A stretch of DNA of 64,000 nt from Athalassotoga sp049965695 (GTDB lineage: Bacteria > Thermotogota > Thermotogae > Mesoaciditogales > Mesoaciditogaceae): positions 1-64,000 of the forward strand of contig NZ_JBMFWB010000008.1 of assembly GCF_049965695.1 (NCBI RefSeq), written 5' to 3'. Below, piece by piece: positions 49,701 through 58,611 of the stretch. Both the position numbers and the translations under genes were made by a program. The notes beneath the pieces were generated by a model, which ran no database searches, was not told where the DNA came from, and saw nothing but the letters and a program-made list of their open reading frames with translations. Position 1 is the first letter of the stretch; every line of letters begins with the position of its first letter.

Positions 49701-50114
49701 GGCAGAACTGGTGAGGTGTTTAACAGTCCTGTCGTAGTTGGTGTGATGTACATGATGAAACTCATTCATATAGCGCAAGACAAGATCCACGCGAGATCTA
49801 TAGGCCCCTATTCTTTGATACATCAACAACCTCTCGGTGGAAAGGCTCAATTTGGAGGCCAGAGGTTCGGGGAAATGGAGGTCTGGGCGCTTGAAGCGCA
49901 CGGCGCGTCTCATACACTTCAGGAAATGCTTACCATAAAATCAGATGATATCGAAGGAAGAAATGAAGCCTACAAAGCGATAATGCGCGGGAAAAACATT
50001 CCGATTTCTAATCTTCCTGAAAGTTTTAAAGTGCTCGTGAAAGAATTGCAGGGTTTGGCCCTTGATATTAAGGTTTACGATGATAACGGCAACGAAATTA
50101 AATTGGATCGTTAA
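46713..50114 (+). CDS. rpoB: DNA-directed RNA polymerase subunit beta
   Basis: A 1133-residue beta subunit. Recognisable conserved regions include [22 protein letters not shown], the rifampicin region with [29 protein letters not shown] (parts shown), [20 protein letters not shown] text and the C-terminal [21 protein letters not shown]. No large lineage insert is apparent. The frame is open back to 46611, but that part contains the attenuator hairpin. The family starts close to [19 protein letters not shown], so GTG 46713 is chosen; its ribosome binding site is weak (GAAAGG), and the start is uncertain. Confidence 0.96.
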   Translation: [1133 protein letters not shown]

Positions 50115-50125
50115 GGAGGGGTAAA

Positions 50126-53100
50126 ATGGCAGAAGATAACCCCAAGATAGTTTTGAACCCTTCTCAAAATAAGATAGGAAGGGTGGAAATAGGACTTGCC
50201 TCACCGGAAACAATTTTGAAATGGTCTAAAGGTGAGGTGAAAAAACCGGAAACCATAAATTACAGAACTTTCAAACCTGAATCCGATGGCCTTTTCAGCG
50301 AGCAAATCTTCGGACCTGTCAAAGATTACGAGTGCGCTTGTGGAAGGTACAAAGGAAAAAAGTACGAAGGCACAACTTGTGAAAGATGCGGTGTCACGGT
50401 TGAATCAAAAACGGCGCGCAGGAGAAGAATGGGACATATCGCGCTGGCCGTGCCGGTGGTTCATATCTGGTATCTAAAAAACATTCCCAATTACATATCC
50501 ACCTTACTCGATATAGCCCCAAAAGATATAGAGCAGATAATATACTTTGGATCGAGAAGAACTGTCGAAGCGTCTTACATGGTTACAAATCCTAAAAGCA
50601 CGAACTTTGAGATCGGAGATAAACTTTACATCACTGAATACAACATATACAAAACCAAATTTGAATTCGACGTTGAGAATTCCGTGAGGATAAAGGCTCC
50701 CCATGGCCCTGTGAGATCGGAGATAGACGGATTTGTTTCTATAAAGGCCGAAAAGACAAACACCGGCAGGATCATCACATGGGTTAACGTTTCTCAATCC
50801 ATAAAACCAGAAGATTCTAAAAGCGTTGAATACAACATTTACCGTGGGATGGAATTGGTTGTCAAAGAGGGAGATAAGGTTAAGACCGGAGATATCATAG
50901 CAAATGAACTCAAAGTTGAGCCTTTCAAGGCTCCTTTCGATGGAACGTTCGAAATAGACGAGATAACATCGACCATAAAAGTGCTTCCGCTCCCGACATC
51001 CAAATTTCAACCGGTAACTTACACACTTCCTTACGGATCAAAAGCAACTGTTCAAAGCAATCAAAAAGTTAAAAAAGGAAGAGTGCTTACCACGGGCACC
51101 CATATAGATGCTGTAAGAGCCACAATGGATGGAACGATATTCTACGGGAAAAACCTTTCCGTCGTTCAAAGAGAAGACGGCAAAACCGTTGCAAACTCGA
51201 GTGACAAGATAAGCATCGTGGAAAAAGGAGAATTGAAAAGAGTTGAAAGATCATACCCGCTTTTTGAAGGCATCACGCCTTACGTTGAAGACGGACAGGA
51301 GATAAAAGCGGGAGATTACGTAGCCGATAGATTCGTTTACGAGGACGAAGATCTGACGGTTAAAGAACTCGAAGTGTTTGAAAAATATTATCCCGGAATG
51401 TTTGACAAAGAGTTTGAGATAGAAAACGACAGAACGGTCGTCATGATAACGGACATAGACGAAGCGGTGGCAAGTGAAATAGGCAAAAAGATCGGGGATG
51501 TTATCCTTGATAACGAGTACGATGCTTACAAAAACATCTACGAAGATAAAATAACGGCAGATGTCGGAGCCTCTGCGATCAAAAGATTGCTTGAGAAAAT
51601 AGATCTCGGAGAACTTGAGACCAAACTTGAAGCGGAATTGAAAAATATCCCGGAATCCGCTTCAAACAAAAAAATGAAGATTCTCAAGCGTCTTCATGTG
51701 GTAAGAAGTCTTATCGAAAGCGATCAAAGACCTGAATGGATGGTGCTTGACGTGATACCTGTCATTCCGCCGGATCTTAGACCTATGATTCAGATCGATG
51801 GAGGTCGTTTTGCCACAACAGATTTGAACGATCTTTACAGAAGAGTCATAAACAGAAATAACAGACTGAAAAAACTGCTTGAATTGAACGCTCCGGATAT
51901 AATTGTAAGAAATGAAAAGCGTATGCTTCAGGAAGCGGTTGATTCTTTGGTCGCCAACGGAAAACGCGGCAAGTCAGTTATGGATAAATCCAACAGACCT
52001 TTGAAATCTTTGACCGATCTGCTTAAAGGGAAAAGAGGCAGATTCAGAAGAAATTTGCTCGGCAAGCGTGTCGATTATTCCGGTCGTGCGGTTATAGTCG
52101 TAGGGCCTACTTTGAGGATAGATCAATGCGGTATTCCGAAAAAAATGGCCATGGAATTGTTCAAACCATTTGTGCTTCAGAAACTTGTCAAAAGCGATCC
52201 GGACAAGTCGGCAAGAAAATGGGGACGTATGATGATAGAGCGAGAAGTGCCGGAGGCCTGGGAAGTACTTGAAGATGTCATAAAAGGGCATCCAGTTTTG
52301 CTCAACAGGGCACCTACTCTTCACAGAGTCAGCATTCAGGCATTTGAACCAAAATTGATAGAAGGGGACGCAATTCAACTTCATCCGCTTGTTTGTCCTC
52401 CTTTCAATGCCGATTTTGACGGAGATCAGATGGCAGTCCATATACCACTTTCCGCGGCAGCGCAGGCTGAAGCGAAGTTCCTGATGCTTTCCAAATACAA
52501 CACCATCAGTCCGGCTCATGGTCAGCCACTTTCGATGCCAGGCAAAGACATCATACTCGGAATGTACTACCTGACCATGAAAAACGATAAACTTCGAAAA
52601 CCGAAAACCGTTTTTTCGTCCGCGGAAGAAGCGATGCTGGCGTACAACACAGGTTACATAACCTTGCATACGCCGATCGATGTGCTGTTGCAATTTACCA
52701 GCTGTGAAAAACTTGTGAAAGACACAACGGTTGGTCGTGTCATATTCAACGATGGATTAGTTGAAGAACTTGTCGATTACACAAAAACTTACGATAAAAA
52801 AGAGATAAAAAACATCGTTTCCAAAGCCTTCAAAACTTTTGATATAGATGCAACGGCCGATGTACTTGATAGAATAAAAGATTTCGGATTCAAATATGCG
52901 ACAATCTCCGGTGTTACGATTTCCGTCAGAGACGTGCTTATATCCGAAAAGAAGCCAGAGATAATAAATAAATCTCAGCAAAAAATAGATAAAGTTGAAG
53001 AGGCATTTTCCAACGGTATGATAAATCAACAGCAAAGGTACGAGCAGATCGTCAGAATTTGGGAAGATGCAACCAAAGCGATTCAGGATGTTACTTACGA

Positions 53101-55132
53101 TGAATTGTCCAAAGATATATTCAATCCTGTTTTCATGATGGTCAGATCCGGAGCAAGGGGAAGTATTGACCAGATAAAACAAATAGCAGGTATGAGAGGT
53201 CTTATGGCAGATCCATCCGGCAAAACGATAGAAGTTCCGATACTTTCCAATTTCAGAGAAGGTCTAAACGTCATGGAATATTTCATATCCACACACGGTG
53301 CTCGAAAAGGATCTGCAGATACGGCTTTAAGAACATCCAATTCCGGTTATCTCACCAGAAGACTTGTCGATGTTGCACAATCGATGACGATAAAAGAAAC
53401 AGATTGTGGAACCAAAAATGGCGTAGAACTCAAAACCTTGAGAGACGACGATGTCGTGATAGAAAAATTGGAAGATTCTCTCTTTGGTCGCGTGCTTGCC
53501 GAAGACGTCGTTAATCCAAAAACAAAAGAGGTCGTTTACGAGCGTGACACGATGATGGAAGAAGACGATGCACATAAGGCCGTCAGCACAATAGAAGAAG
53601 TTCAAGTGCACAAAGCCGAAGATGTCAGGATCGATACGATAAACGATCTTAAAGATTATGCCGAAATTGCCGATGATCTTTACGATGATGATAAAGGCAC
53701 GTCTTCCGGGGTACCATCCAAATTGATCTTCAAAAAAGGTGAACCTTTGAAGAATGTCGTAAACGTGGCCAGAAAGTTGGGCCTTTCCAAGATAAAAGCG
53801 GATATCTATCCTTGCGTTGGCGGGGTAACGGTTTCCCCGATACTTTCCAAAAATGGTAAAAAAGAGGTCGCAACGTACGAAGAAAGGGTTACACCAGAAT
53901 TGGCCAAGAAATTCTTCGAAGAGGATATCGATACGATTACGTTAAGACCTTACATAAAGATAAGATCTCCTATGACTTGCGAACTTTCTAACGGCGTTTG
54001 CGAGAAATGTTATGGAATGGACCTTTCAAACCACAGGATCGTCCATGTAGGTGAAGCCGTCGGAATAATAGCGGCACAGTCAATAGGAGAACCCGGTACC
54101 CAACTTACCATGAGGACTTTCCATACCGGAGGAATAGCGACAACAGGAGACATAACTCAGGGTCTTCCGAGAGCCGAAGAATTGTTTGAAGCAAGAAAGA
54201 AACTAAAGGATGTTTCAGGCATATTCAGCCATGTATCCGGTTACGTCAAACAGATAAGTCAGGAAGAAAACAAAACCGTTAAAATATACATCGAAGATGA
54301 TGAAGGAAATCTTCATGACTACACGGTTCCTAAGAAAACCCAGATACGCGTAAGGGAAGGACAGCGAATCATAGGTGGTACTCCTTTGACAACCGGAACG
54401 ATAAGGCCAAGGGATTTACTCGAAAAAGTAGGAACCGAAAGTTCTTTTCAATATTTACTTCGAGAAGTCAAAAGAGTTTATGCTGAACAGGGTGTGGACA
54501 TCCATGACAAACATTTTGAAGTCATAATAAAACAGATGTTCAACAAAGTCGAAGTCACAGATGCCGGAGATACAAACATACTGCCGGGCACTTTGCTTTC
54601 TTTGGAAGAGGCCAAAAAGGTAAACGAAGATATAAGGAAAGAAAATTTAAAAGTCGATGAAAACAGAAAAAAGATCGTCGGAAAAGAACTTGCCTACTCA
54701 GTCCTTAGCATAGACGAAGTTGGCAAAGAAATTGCCAAAGCAGGAGAAATTCTGACCGACGCTGTTGTTTCAGATATGGTGAAGGCAGGCGTAAAGGCAG
54801 TCGTAACCAAAGATGGAGAAAAACGTGATAGATATATAATAAACACGAAGAACGAGATCGAGTACAAACAAAAACTACTTAGAATAACAACGGCCTCGCT
54901 TGAAAGCGAAGGATTTTTAAGTGCAGCGTCGTTCCAGCAGACACCGCAAATACTTGCCGAGGCAGCAGTTGAGGGAAGATCTGACTTTCTCAAAGGGTTA
55001 AAAGAGAATGTCATAATAGGCCAACTTATACCATCCGGTACAGGACTTTCAGTATACAACAACATTCAAATCGAAGAACACCCTGCCGCAAAAATATCGA
55101 GAGAAGAGATGAAAAAAGAACAGCAGGCGTAA
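50126..55132 (+). CDS. rpoC: DNA-directed RNA polymerase subunit beta' with large insertion
   Basis: A 1668-residue beta' subunit. The first zinc ribbon is Cys70, Cys72, Cys85 and Cys88. The catalytic Mg-binding motif NADFDGDQMAVH is near residue 761-772. The second zinc site is in CELSNGVCEKCYG near 1285. An insertion (roughly residues 150-410) follows the first zinc ribbon and contains repeated units such as VKEGDKVKTGDIIA plus APFDGTFEIDE, typical of sandwich-barrel hybrid motifs. E. coli beta' has 1407 residues. AAGGAGG precedes the ATG, 11 nt after rpoB. A strong terminator follows. Confidence 0.97.
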   Translation: MAEDNPKIVLNPSQNKIGRVEIGLASPETILKWSKGEVKKPETINYRTFKPESDGLFSEQIFGPVKDYECACGRYKGKKYEGTTCERCGVTVESKTARRRRMGHIALAVPVVHIWYLKNIPNYISTLLDIAPKDIEQIIYFGSRRTVEASYMVTNPKSTNFEIGDKLYITEYNIYKTKFEFDVENSVRIKAPHGPVRSEIDGFVSIKAEKTNTGRIITWVNVSQSIKPEDSKSVEYNIYRGMELVVKEGDKVKTGDIIANELKVEPFKAPFDGTFEIDEITSTIKVLPLPTSKFQPVTYTLPYGSKATVQSNQKVKKGRVLTTGTHIDAVRATMDGTIFYGKNLSVVQREDGKTVANSSDKISIVEKGELKRVERSYPLFEGITPYVEDGQEIKAGDYVADRFVYEDEDLTVKELEVFEKYYPGMFDKEFEIENDRTVVMITDIDEAVASEIGKKIGDVILDNEYDAYKNIYEDKITADVGASAIKRLLEKIDLGELETKLEAELKNIPESASNKKMKILKRLHVVRSLIESDQRPEWMVLDVIPVIPPDLRPMIQIDGGRFATTDLNDLYRRVINRNNRLKKLLELNAPDIIVRNEKRMLQEAVDSLVANGKRGKSVMDKSNRPLKSLTDLLKGKRGRFRRNLLGKRVDYSGRAVIVVGPTLRIDQCGIPKKMAMELFKPFVLQKLVKSDPDKSARKWGRMMIEREVPEAWEVLEDVIKGHPVLLNRAPTLHRVSIQAFEPKLIEGDAIQLHPLVCPPFNADFDGDQMAVHIPLSAAAQAEAKFLMLSKYNTISPAHGQPLSMPGKDIILGMYYLTMKNDKLRKPKTVFSSAEEAMLAYNTGYITLHTPIDVLLQFTSCEKLVKDTTVGRVIFNDGLVEELVDYTKTYDKKEIKNIVSKAFKTFDIDATADVLDRIKDFGFKYATISGVTISVRDVLISEKKPEIINKSQQKIDKVEEAFSNGMINQQQRYEQIVRIWEDATKAIQDVTYDELSKDIFNPVFMMVRSGARGSIDQIKQIAGMRGLMADPSGKTIEVPILSNFREGLNVMEYFISTHGARKGSADTALRTSNSGYLTRRLVDVAQSMTIKETDCGTKNGVELKTLRDDDVVIEKLEDSLFGRVLAEDVVNPKTKEVVYERDTMMEEDDAHKAVSTIEEVQVHKAEDVRIDTINDLKDYAEIADDLYDDDKGTSSGVPSKLIFKKGEPLKNVVNVARKLGLSKIKADIYPCVGGVTVSPILSKNGKKEVATYEERVTPELAKKFFEEDIDTITLRPYIKIRSPMTCELSNGVCEKCYGMDLSNHRIVHVGEAVGIIAAQSIGEPGTQLTMRTFHTGGIATTGDITQGLPRAEELFEARKKLKDVSGIFSHVSGYVKQISQEENKTVKIYIEDDEGNLHDYTVPKKTQIRVREGQRIIGGTPLTTGTIRPRDLLEKVGTESSFQYLLREVKRVYAEQGVDIHDKHFEVIIKQMFNKVEVTDAGDTNILPGTLLSLEEAKKVNEDIRKENLKVDENRKKIVGKELAYSVLSIDEVGKEIAKAGEILTDAVVSDMVKAGVKAVVTKDGEKRDRYIINTKNEIEYKQKLLRITTASLESEGFLSAASFQQTPQILAEAAVEGRSDFLKGLKENVIIGQLIPSGTGLSVYNNIQIEEHPAAKISREEMKKEQQA

Positions 55133-55150
55133 AGATAAATTGGTAAAACC

Positions 55151-55178
55151 AAAGGGGCATGTATGTGCCCCTTTTTTC
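55151..55178 (+). terminator. Terminator of the rpoBC operon
   Basis: GGGGCA pairs with TGCCCC around a 6-nt loop and is followed by six T. It lies about 20 nt after the rpoC stop codon. Confidence 0.93.
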
Positions 55179-55293
55179 ATACTCTAATGTCCTTTTTTAT
55201 ACACCATTGGCCATTCGCCGTATTTCGTCGACCCCAGCATTCGCCTCTGTCCGTCATTCCAGTCGAAGAACTGGAATCGCCTTTTGTTTTTGG

Positions 55294-55328
55294 CTGCTTA
55301 CTCGTTACCGGTTACGCGTTACCCGTCA
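55294..55328 (+). repeat. Family B degenerate heptad repeat, locus 5
   Basis: The cleanest array: CTGCTTA, CTCGTTA, CCGGTTA, CGCGTTA, CCCGTCA, five units in perfect 7-bp register. Just upstream (55245-55280) is a short hairpin ATTCCAG/CTGGAAT, and at about 55214 the text CGCCGTATTTCGTCG, which also occurs in similar form after locus 3 at 18720. Confidence 0.8.
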
Positions 55329-55369
55329 CTTGTATGCTTTAACATTTTCGAAATTCACCTGTGATTGAG

Positions 55370-55375
55370 TATAAT
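55370..55375 (+). promoter_or_regulatory. Probable -10 box of the ThrE-type operon
   Basis: TATAAT 21 nt before the TTG start at 55397. The -35 region is weak. Its presence argues against the upstream in-frame GTG at 55361 as the start codon. Confidence 0.5.
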
Positions 55376-55396
55376 AATTTGACGGGAGATGATTTC

Positions 55397-56161
55397 TTGG
55401 CAGAAGATATCGGTAAAACCCTTGACTTCATGGTTGATACCGCGGCTGCTCTTATGAGAACGGGTTCTCCTACGACAAGAACGGAAATATGGATATCCAA
55501 AATCGGAAATAAATTAGGTTTTGAAGTTGACGTCGCGATAATTTACACGGTCATATACATAACGATAAAAGACTCGAACGGGAATGTCATGACGATGACG
55601 AAAAGAACCGGTAATCTCTCAAGTGATTTTGACAAATTCATAAAAATAGATGCACTTGTAAAAAAATTCGTTGATGGAAAGATGAATCTTTCAGATGCGC
55701 ATTCCCAGTTGAAATTTATCCTCAGCACCGATTTTTCATATCCGATTTTCGTTCAATTAATAGCCGCCGCTCTTGCCTGTGGAGGCTTTGAATACATACT
55801 TGTCGGAGGATTGATGAGTGCTCTTGCATCGATGGCGCTGGGGGCCATAGTTTACGCGGCAACGAATTACATCCGTTTACTTGATAACAGATTTTTTCAA
55901 CAATTCAGTTCAGGCGTGATTATAGCAATAGGATCATGGATATTGATGCCTATTTTCAAAGGGTCCACATTGAACGGGATCATATCCGGCGCGATAATGT
56001 TGTTTGTACCCGGTTTACTTATAACCAACGGATTTTCAGAGATATCTCAGGGAAGTGTCATATCCGGGACCATAAAAGAAAGTGAAGCACTCGCACTGTT
56101 GGTGGCCCTCGTTTTTGGAATATCAGCAGGCAGTGTCTTTGTTGGAGGCATGAAATTTTGA
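55397..56161 (+). CDS. Threonine/serine exporter family protein, N-terminal half (ThrE domain)
   Basis: A 254-residue membrane protein of the ThrE family. The soluble first part (about 1-100) is like the ThrE catalytic-looking domain, with AAALMRTGSPTTRTEIWISKIGNKLG near the start. The second part has five hydrophobic segments, with FVPGLLITNGFSEISQGSVISG typical of the family. ThrE proteins export threonine and serine. The TTG at 55397 has GGGAG upstream. The companion subunit follows in a TTGA overlap, so the exporter is split in two genes. Confidence 0.85.
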   Translation: MAEDIGKTLDFMVDTAAALMRTGSPTTRTEIWISKIGNKLGFEVDVAIIYTVIYITIKDSNGNVMTMTKRTGNLSSDFDKFIKIDALVKKFVDGKMNLSDAHSQLKFILSTDFSYPIFVQLIAAALACGGFEYILVGGLMSALASMALGAIVYAATNYIRLLDNRFFQQFSSGVIIAIGSWILMPIFKGSTLNGIISGAIMLFVPGLLITNGFSEISQGSVISGTIKESEALALLVALVFGISAGSVFVGGMKF

Positions 56162-56580
56162 ATTTACTCGTTCAATCACTTATTGCGGGTCTTGCAAGCG
56201 GAAGTTTTACGCTGCTTTACAATGCCAGCCCTTTGGATGCGGTACTTGGCGGAAGTATAGGCTTTATAGGGTGGTTGGTCTACTCTTTAACCCTCGGATA
56301 TGGCATGGTGGCATCGGCTTTACTTGCGGCATTGGTAATTGGATTGGTTGGAAGAATTCTTTCACGTCTGAGGCATATTCCATCTCAACCTTTGATAGTT
56401 GGCGGAATAGTGGTTTTGGTACCAGGTTTTATGGCATTCAAAGCCATGAACGCCTTTGTGATCGGCAATTCAACCGAGGGCACAACGATGATGCTTAACG
56501 CGTTTTTGGTTGCCGCTTCGATAGGTACAGGCCTGGTGGTTGCCGTTGCGATCACGACGATAATCTTCAGAAAGAAGTAG
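56158..56580 (+). CDS. Threonine/serine exporter family protein, C-terminal half (ThrE_2 domain)
   Basis: A 140-residue membrane protein with four or five hydrophobic segments. The motif PLIVGGIVVLVPGFMAFKAM is the ThrE_2 signature. In Corynebacterium ThrE the two parts are in one chain; here they are separate and translationally coupled. TTG 56158 overlaps the preceding stop and has GGAGG at 56144-56148. Confidence 0.85.
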   Translation: MNLLVQSLIAGLASGSFTLLYNASPLDAVLGGSIGFIGWLVYSLTLGYGMVASALLAALVIGLVGRILSRLRHIPSQPLIVGGIVVLVPGFMAFKAMNAFVIGNSTEGTTMMLNAFLVAASIGTGLVVAVAITTIIFRKK

Positions 56581-56590
56581 GAGGTTATGT

Positions 56591-57190
56591 ATGGAAAAAA
56601 TAACTTTTTTAAGTTACGACGGATTAAAAATAGAAGCAGAAATTTTTGGTAAATCGGATCATGCGGTCATTTTAGCACACGGTAAGATTTTCGATATGCA
56701 AAGTTGGGAGGCACTCGCAAAATATCTTGAAGATCAGGGTTTTTCCGCTATCCCCTTTAATTTTCGTGGCTATGGTAATTCACAATCTAAAGATTTTAAG
56801 TATGAGTTTGATGTCGTTGGAGCGATAGATTACGCGCTGAAAGATCACAAACGTGTTTCTGTCATCGGGGCAAGCATGGGAGGCGCCGCAACTCTCAGGG
56901 CTTTGGAAATCAGCAAACCTGTTGATGGTCTTGTGCTACTTTCACCGGCCGGCTTGCCAAAGAGTTTTTCAGATCTTGAAGGAAAAGCCAAAAAAGCGCT
57001 TGTCGTTTTTTCAAAAGGAGATTTTGTCTTTGACACGGCCACCGAGATTTCAAAATCACTTCCGTTTGAGACGGAAACCCTTATTTTCAACGGGAATCTC
57101 CATGCTCAAAACCTTTTTAGAGATTCGGAGATTGCTGCCGAACTCAAAAGCAAAATATCGACGTTTTTAAGATCGGTTGAAAGGATTTAA
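56591..57190 (+). CDS. Small alpha/beta hydrolase
   Basis: A 199-residue alpha/beta hydrolase. The oxyanion loop is ILAHGKIFD, the nucleophile elbow is GASMGG (Ser near residue 97), the acid is probably Asp in FSKGDFVFD and the His is in NGNLHAQNLF. It is a compact member of the dienelactone hydrolase/esterase group. The substrate is unknown. It lies between the exporter and the TldD gene with gaps of 10 and 2 nt, so all five genes are probably one transcript. Confidence 0.83.
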   Translation: MEKITFLSYDGLKIEAEIFGKSDHAVILAHGKIFDMQSWEALAKYLEDQGFSAIPFNFRGYGNSQSKDFKYEFDVVGAIDYALKDHKRVSVIGASMGGAATLRALEISKPVDGLVLLSPAGLPKSFSDLEGKAKKALVVFSKGDFVFDTATEISKSLPFETETLIFNGNLHAQNLFRDSEIAAELKSKISTFLRSVERI

Positions 57191-57192
57191 AA

Positions 57193-58611
57193 ATGCAGGT
57201 CAAATTCTCTGATTTTTTGAATGCAAAAGTACCGATGCTTGAGGAAATCGTCACCGCTCTTTCTAAGACTTACGGATATGCTTCAATCCTTGGAAGTGAT
57301 ACCCACGGGAAAAGATATTTGGTAACAGATGTTGAGACAAACGTAAGCGATAGCAACTGGAACGAAAGAGGCTTCGTCCTTAGAGTCTTCAATGGGCTTA
57401 ATTACTCGGAGTTTTCTTTCAACGAAATTAAAAATCCTTCTTACGTAATTGACTTTGTAAACGATGATCTCGTCAAATCGTTCGAAGAGTTTAAAAATCA
57501 CGGTAAGGTTTTAAAATGCCCTTGCGTGATCGAAGAACCGGTTAAAAGCAGTTTTGAAGGTGAAGTTGAGATTCTTCCTGAAGATGTTGATCCCGGCACA
57601 AAAATAGAAAAACTTTTGAAGATGAAAGCGCATGCCCATCAATTGTCAACGAAGATCGTGAATTTTTGGTCTACATACGAAGAGGTGCAGGTAAACAAAG
57701 TTTTTGTTTCTTCCAAAAAATTGCTTCGCCAAAGTTACGTATGGTCGCAAGGTTACCTTCAGGCAATTGCCCGGGCTGAAAAGACGAAATACTCGTACGA
57801 AGGTTTTTCCGGCATGAAGGGAGTTGAAATACTTGATGAAATGATCCATGGTGTCGATAAAGTCGTTGCAGAAGCCGAAATGTTGCTCGATTCGGAAAAA
57901 ATCCCTCCTGGAGAATACGACGTGATATGTGCCCCGGATGTCGCCGGAGTTATAGCACACGAAGCATTTGGACACGGCGTGGAGATGGACATGTTTGTAA
58001 AAAACAGGGCAAAAGCCGTTTCTTACCTTGGGAAAAAAGTCGCATCCGATCTCGTGACGATGCATGACGGTGCCGCCGCTGCCAAACAGGTTTCTTCATA
58101 TCTCTTTGATGACGAGGGCACATTCGGATCGGACACGGTCGTCATAGATCATGGCATACTTAAGACCGGGATATCGGATTTGATGTCTGCTTTAAGGCTG
58201 GGTACGAAACCAACGGGAAATGGTAAAAGAGAATCTTTCGAAAGAAAGGCCTACTCAAGGATGACAAATACTTTTTTCGCTCGGGGAAATGACAAACTTG
58301 AAGATATGATTTCATCTGTCAAGCATGGTTATTTTCTCGAAAAGGTCTCAAGTGGAATGGAAGACCCGAAAAATTGGGGAATCCAATGCTGGATTCTTTA
58401 CGGCAGAGAGATAAAAGACGGAAAGATAACAAATAAGATATTCTCTCCCATCCTCATGACGGGATACGTTCCGGATTTGCTCAATTCTATTTCGATGATC
58501 TCGGATGATCTTGAATTATCGGGAGTCGGAAGTTGCGGCAAGGGTTATAAAGAGTTCGTCAAAGTTTCTTCTGGAGGCCCCTACATAAAAGCCAAAGCGA
58601 GGTTAGGATGA
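57193..58611 (+). CDS. tldD: TldD-family metalloprotease subunit
   Basis: A 472-residue protein of the TldD/PmbA family. The zinc motif HEAFGHGVEMD (about 257-267) is complete, with the HExxGH core, so this is the catalytic TldD-type chain. Such pairs process antibiotic peptides (microcin B17) and unfolded peptides. The gene for a partner that lacks this motif follows in a 4-bp overlap. No RiPP precursor or modification gene is nearby, so a housekeeping peptidase role is likely. Confidence 0.92.
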   Translation: MQVKFSDFLNAKVPMLEEIVTALSKTYGYASILGSDTHGKRYLVTDVETNVSDSNWNERGFVLRVFNGLNYSEFSFNEIKNPSYVIDFVNDDLVKSFEEFKNHGKVLKCPCVIEEPVKSSFEGEVEILPEDVDPGTKIEKLLKMKAHAHQLSTKIVNFWSTYEEVQVNKVFVSSKKLLRQSYVWSQGYLQAIARAEKTKYSYEGFSGMKGVEILDEMIHGVDKVVAEAEMLLDSEKIPPGEYDVICAPDVAGVIAHEAFGHGVEMDMFVKNRAKAVSYLGKKVASDLVTMHDGAAAAKQVSSYLFDDEGTFGSDTVVIDHGILKTGISDLMSALRLGTKPTGNGKRESFERKAYSRMTNTFFARGNDKLEDMISSVKHGYFLEKVSSGMEDPKNWGIQCWILYGREIKDGKITNKIFSPILMTGYVPDLLNSISMISDDLELSGVGSCGKGYKEFVKVSSGGPYIKAKARLG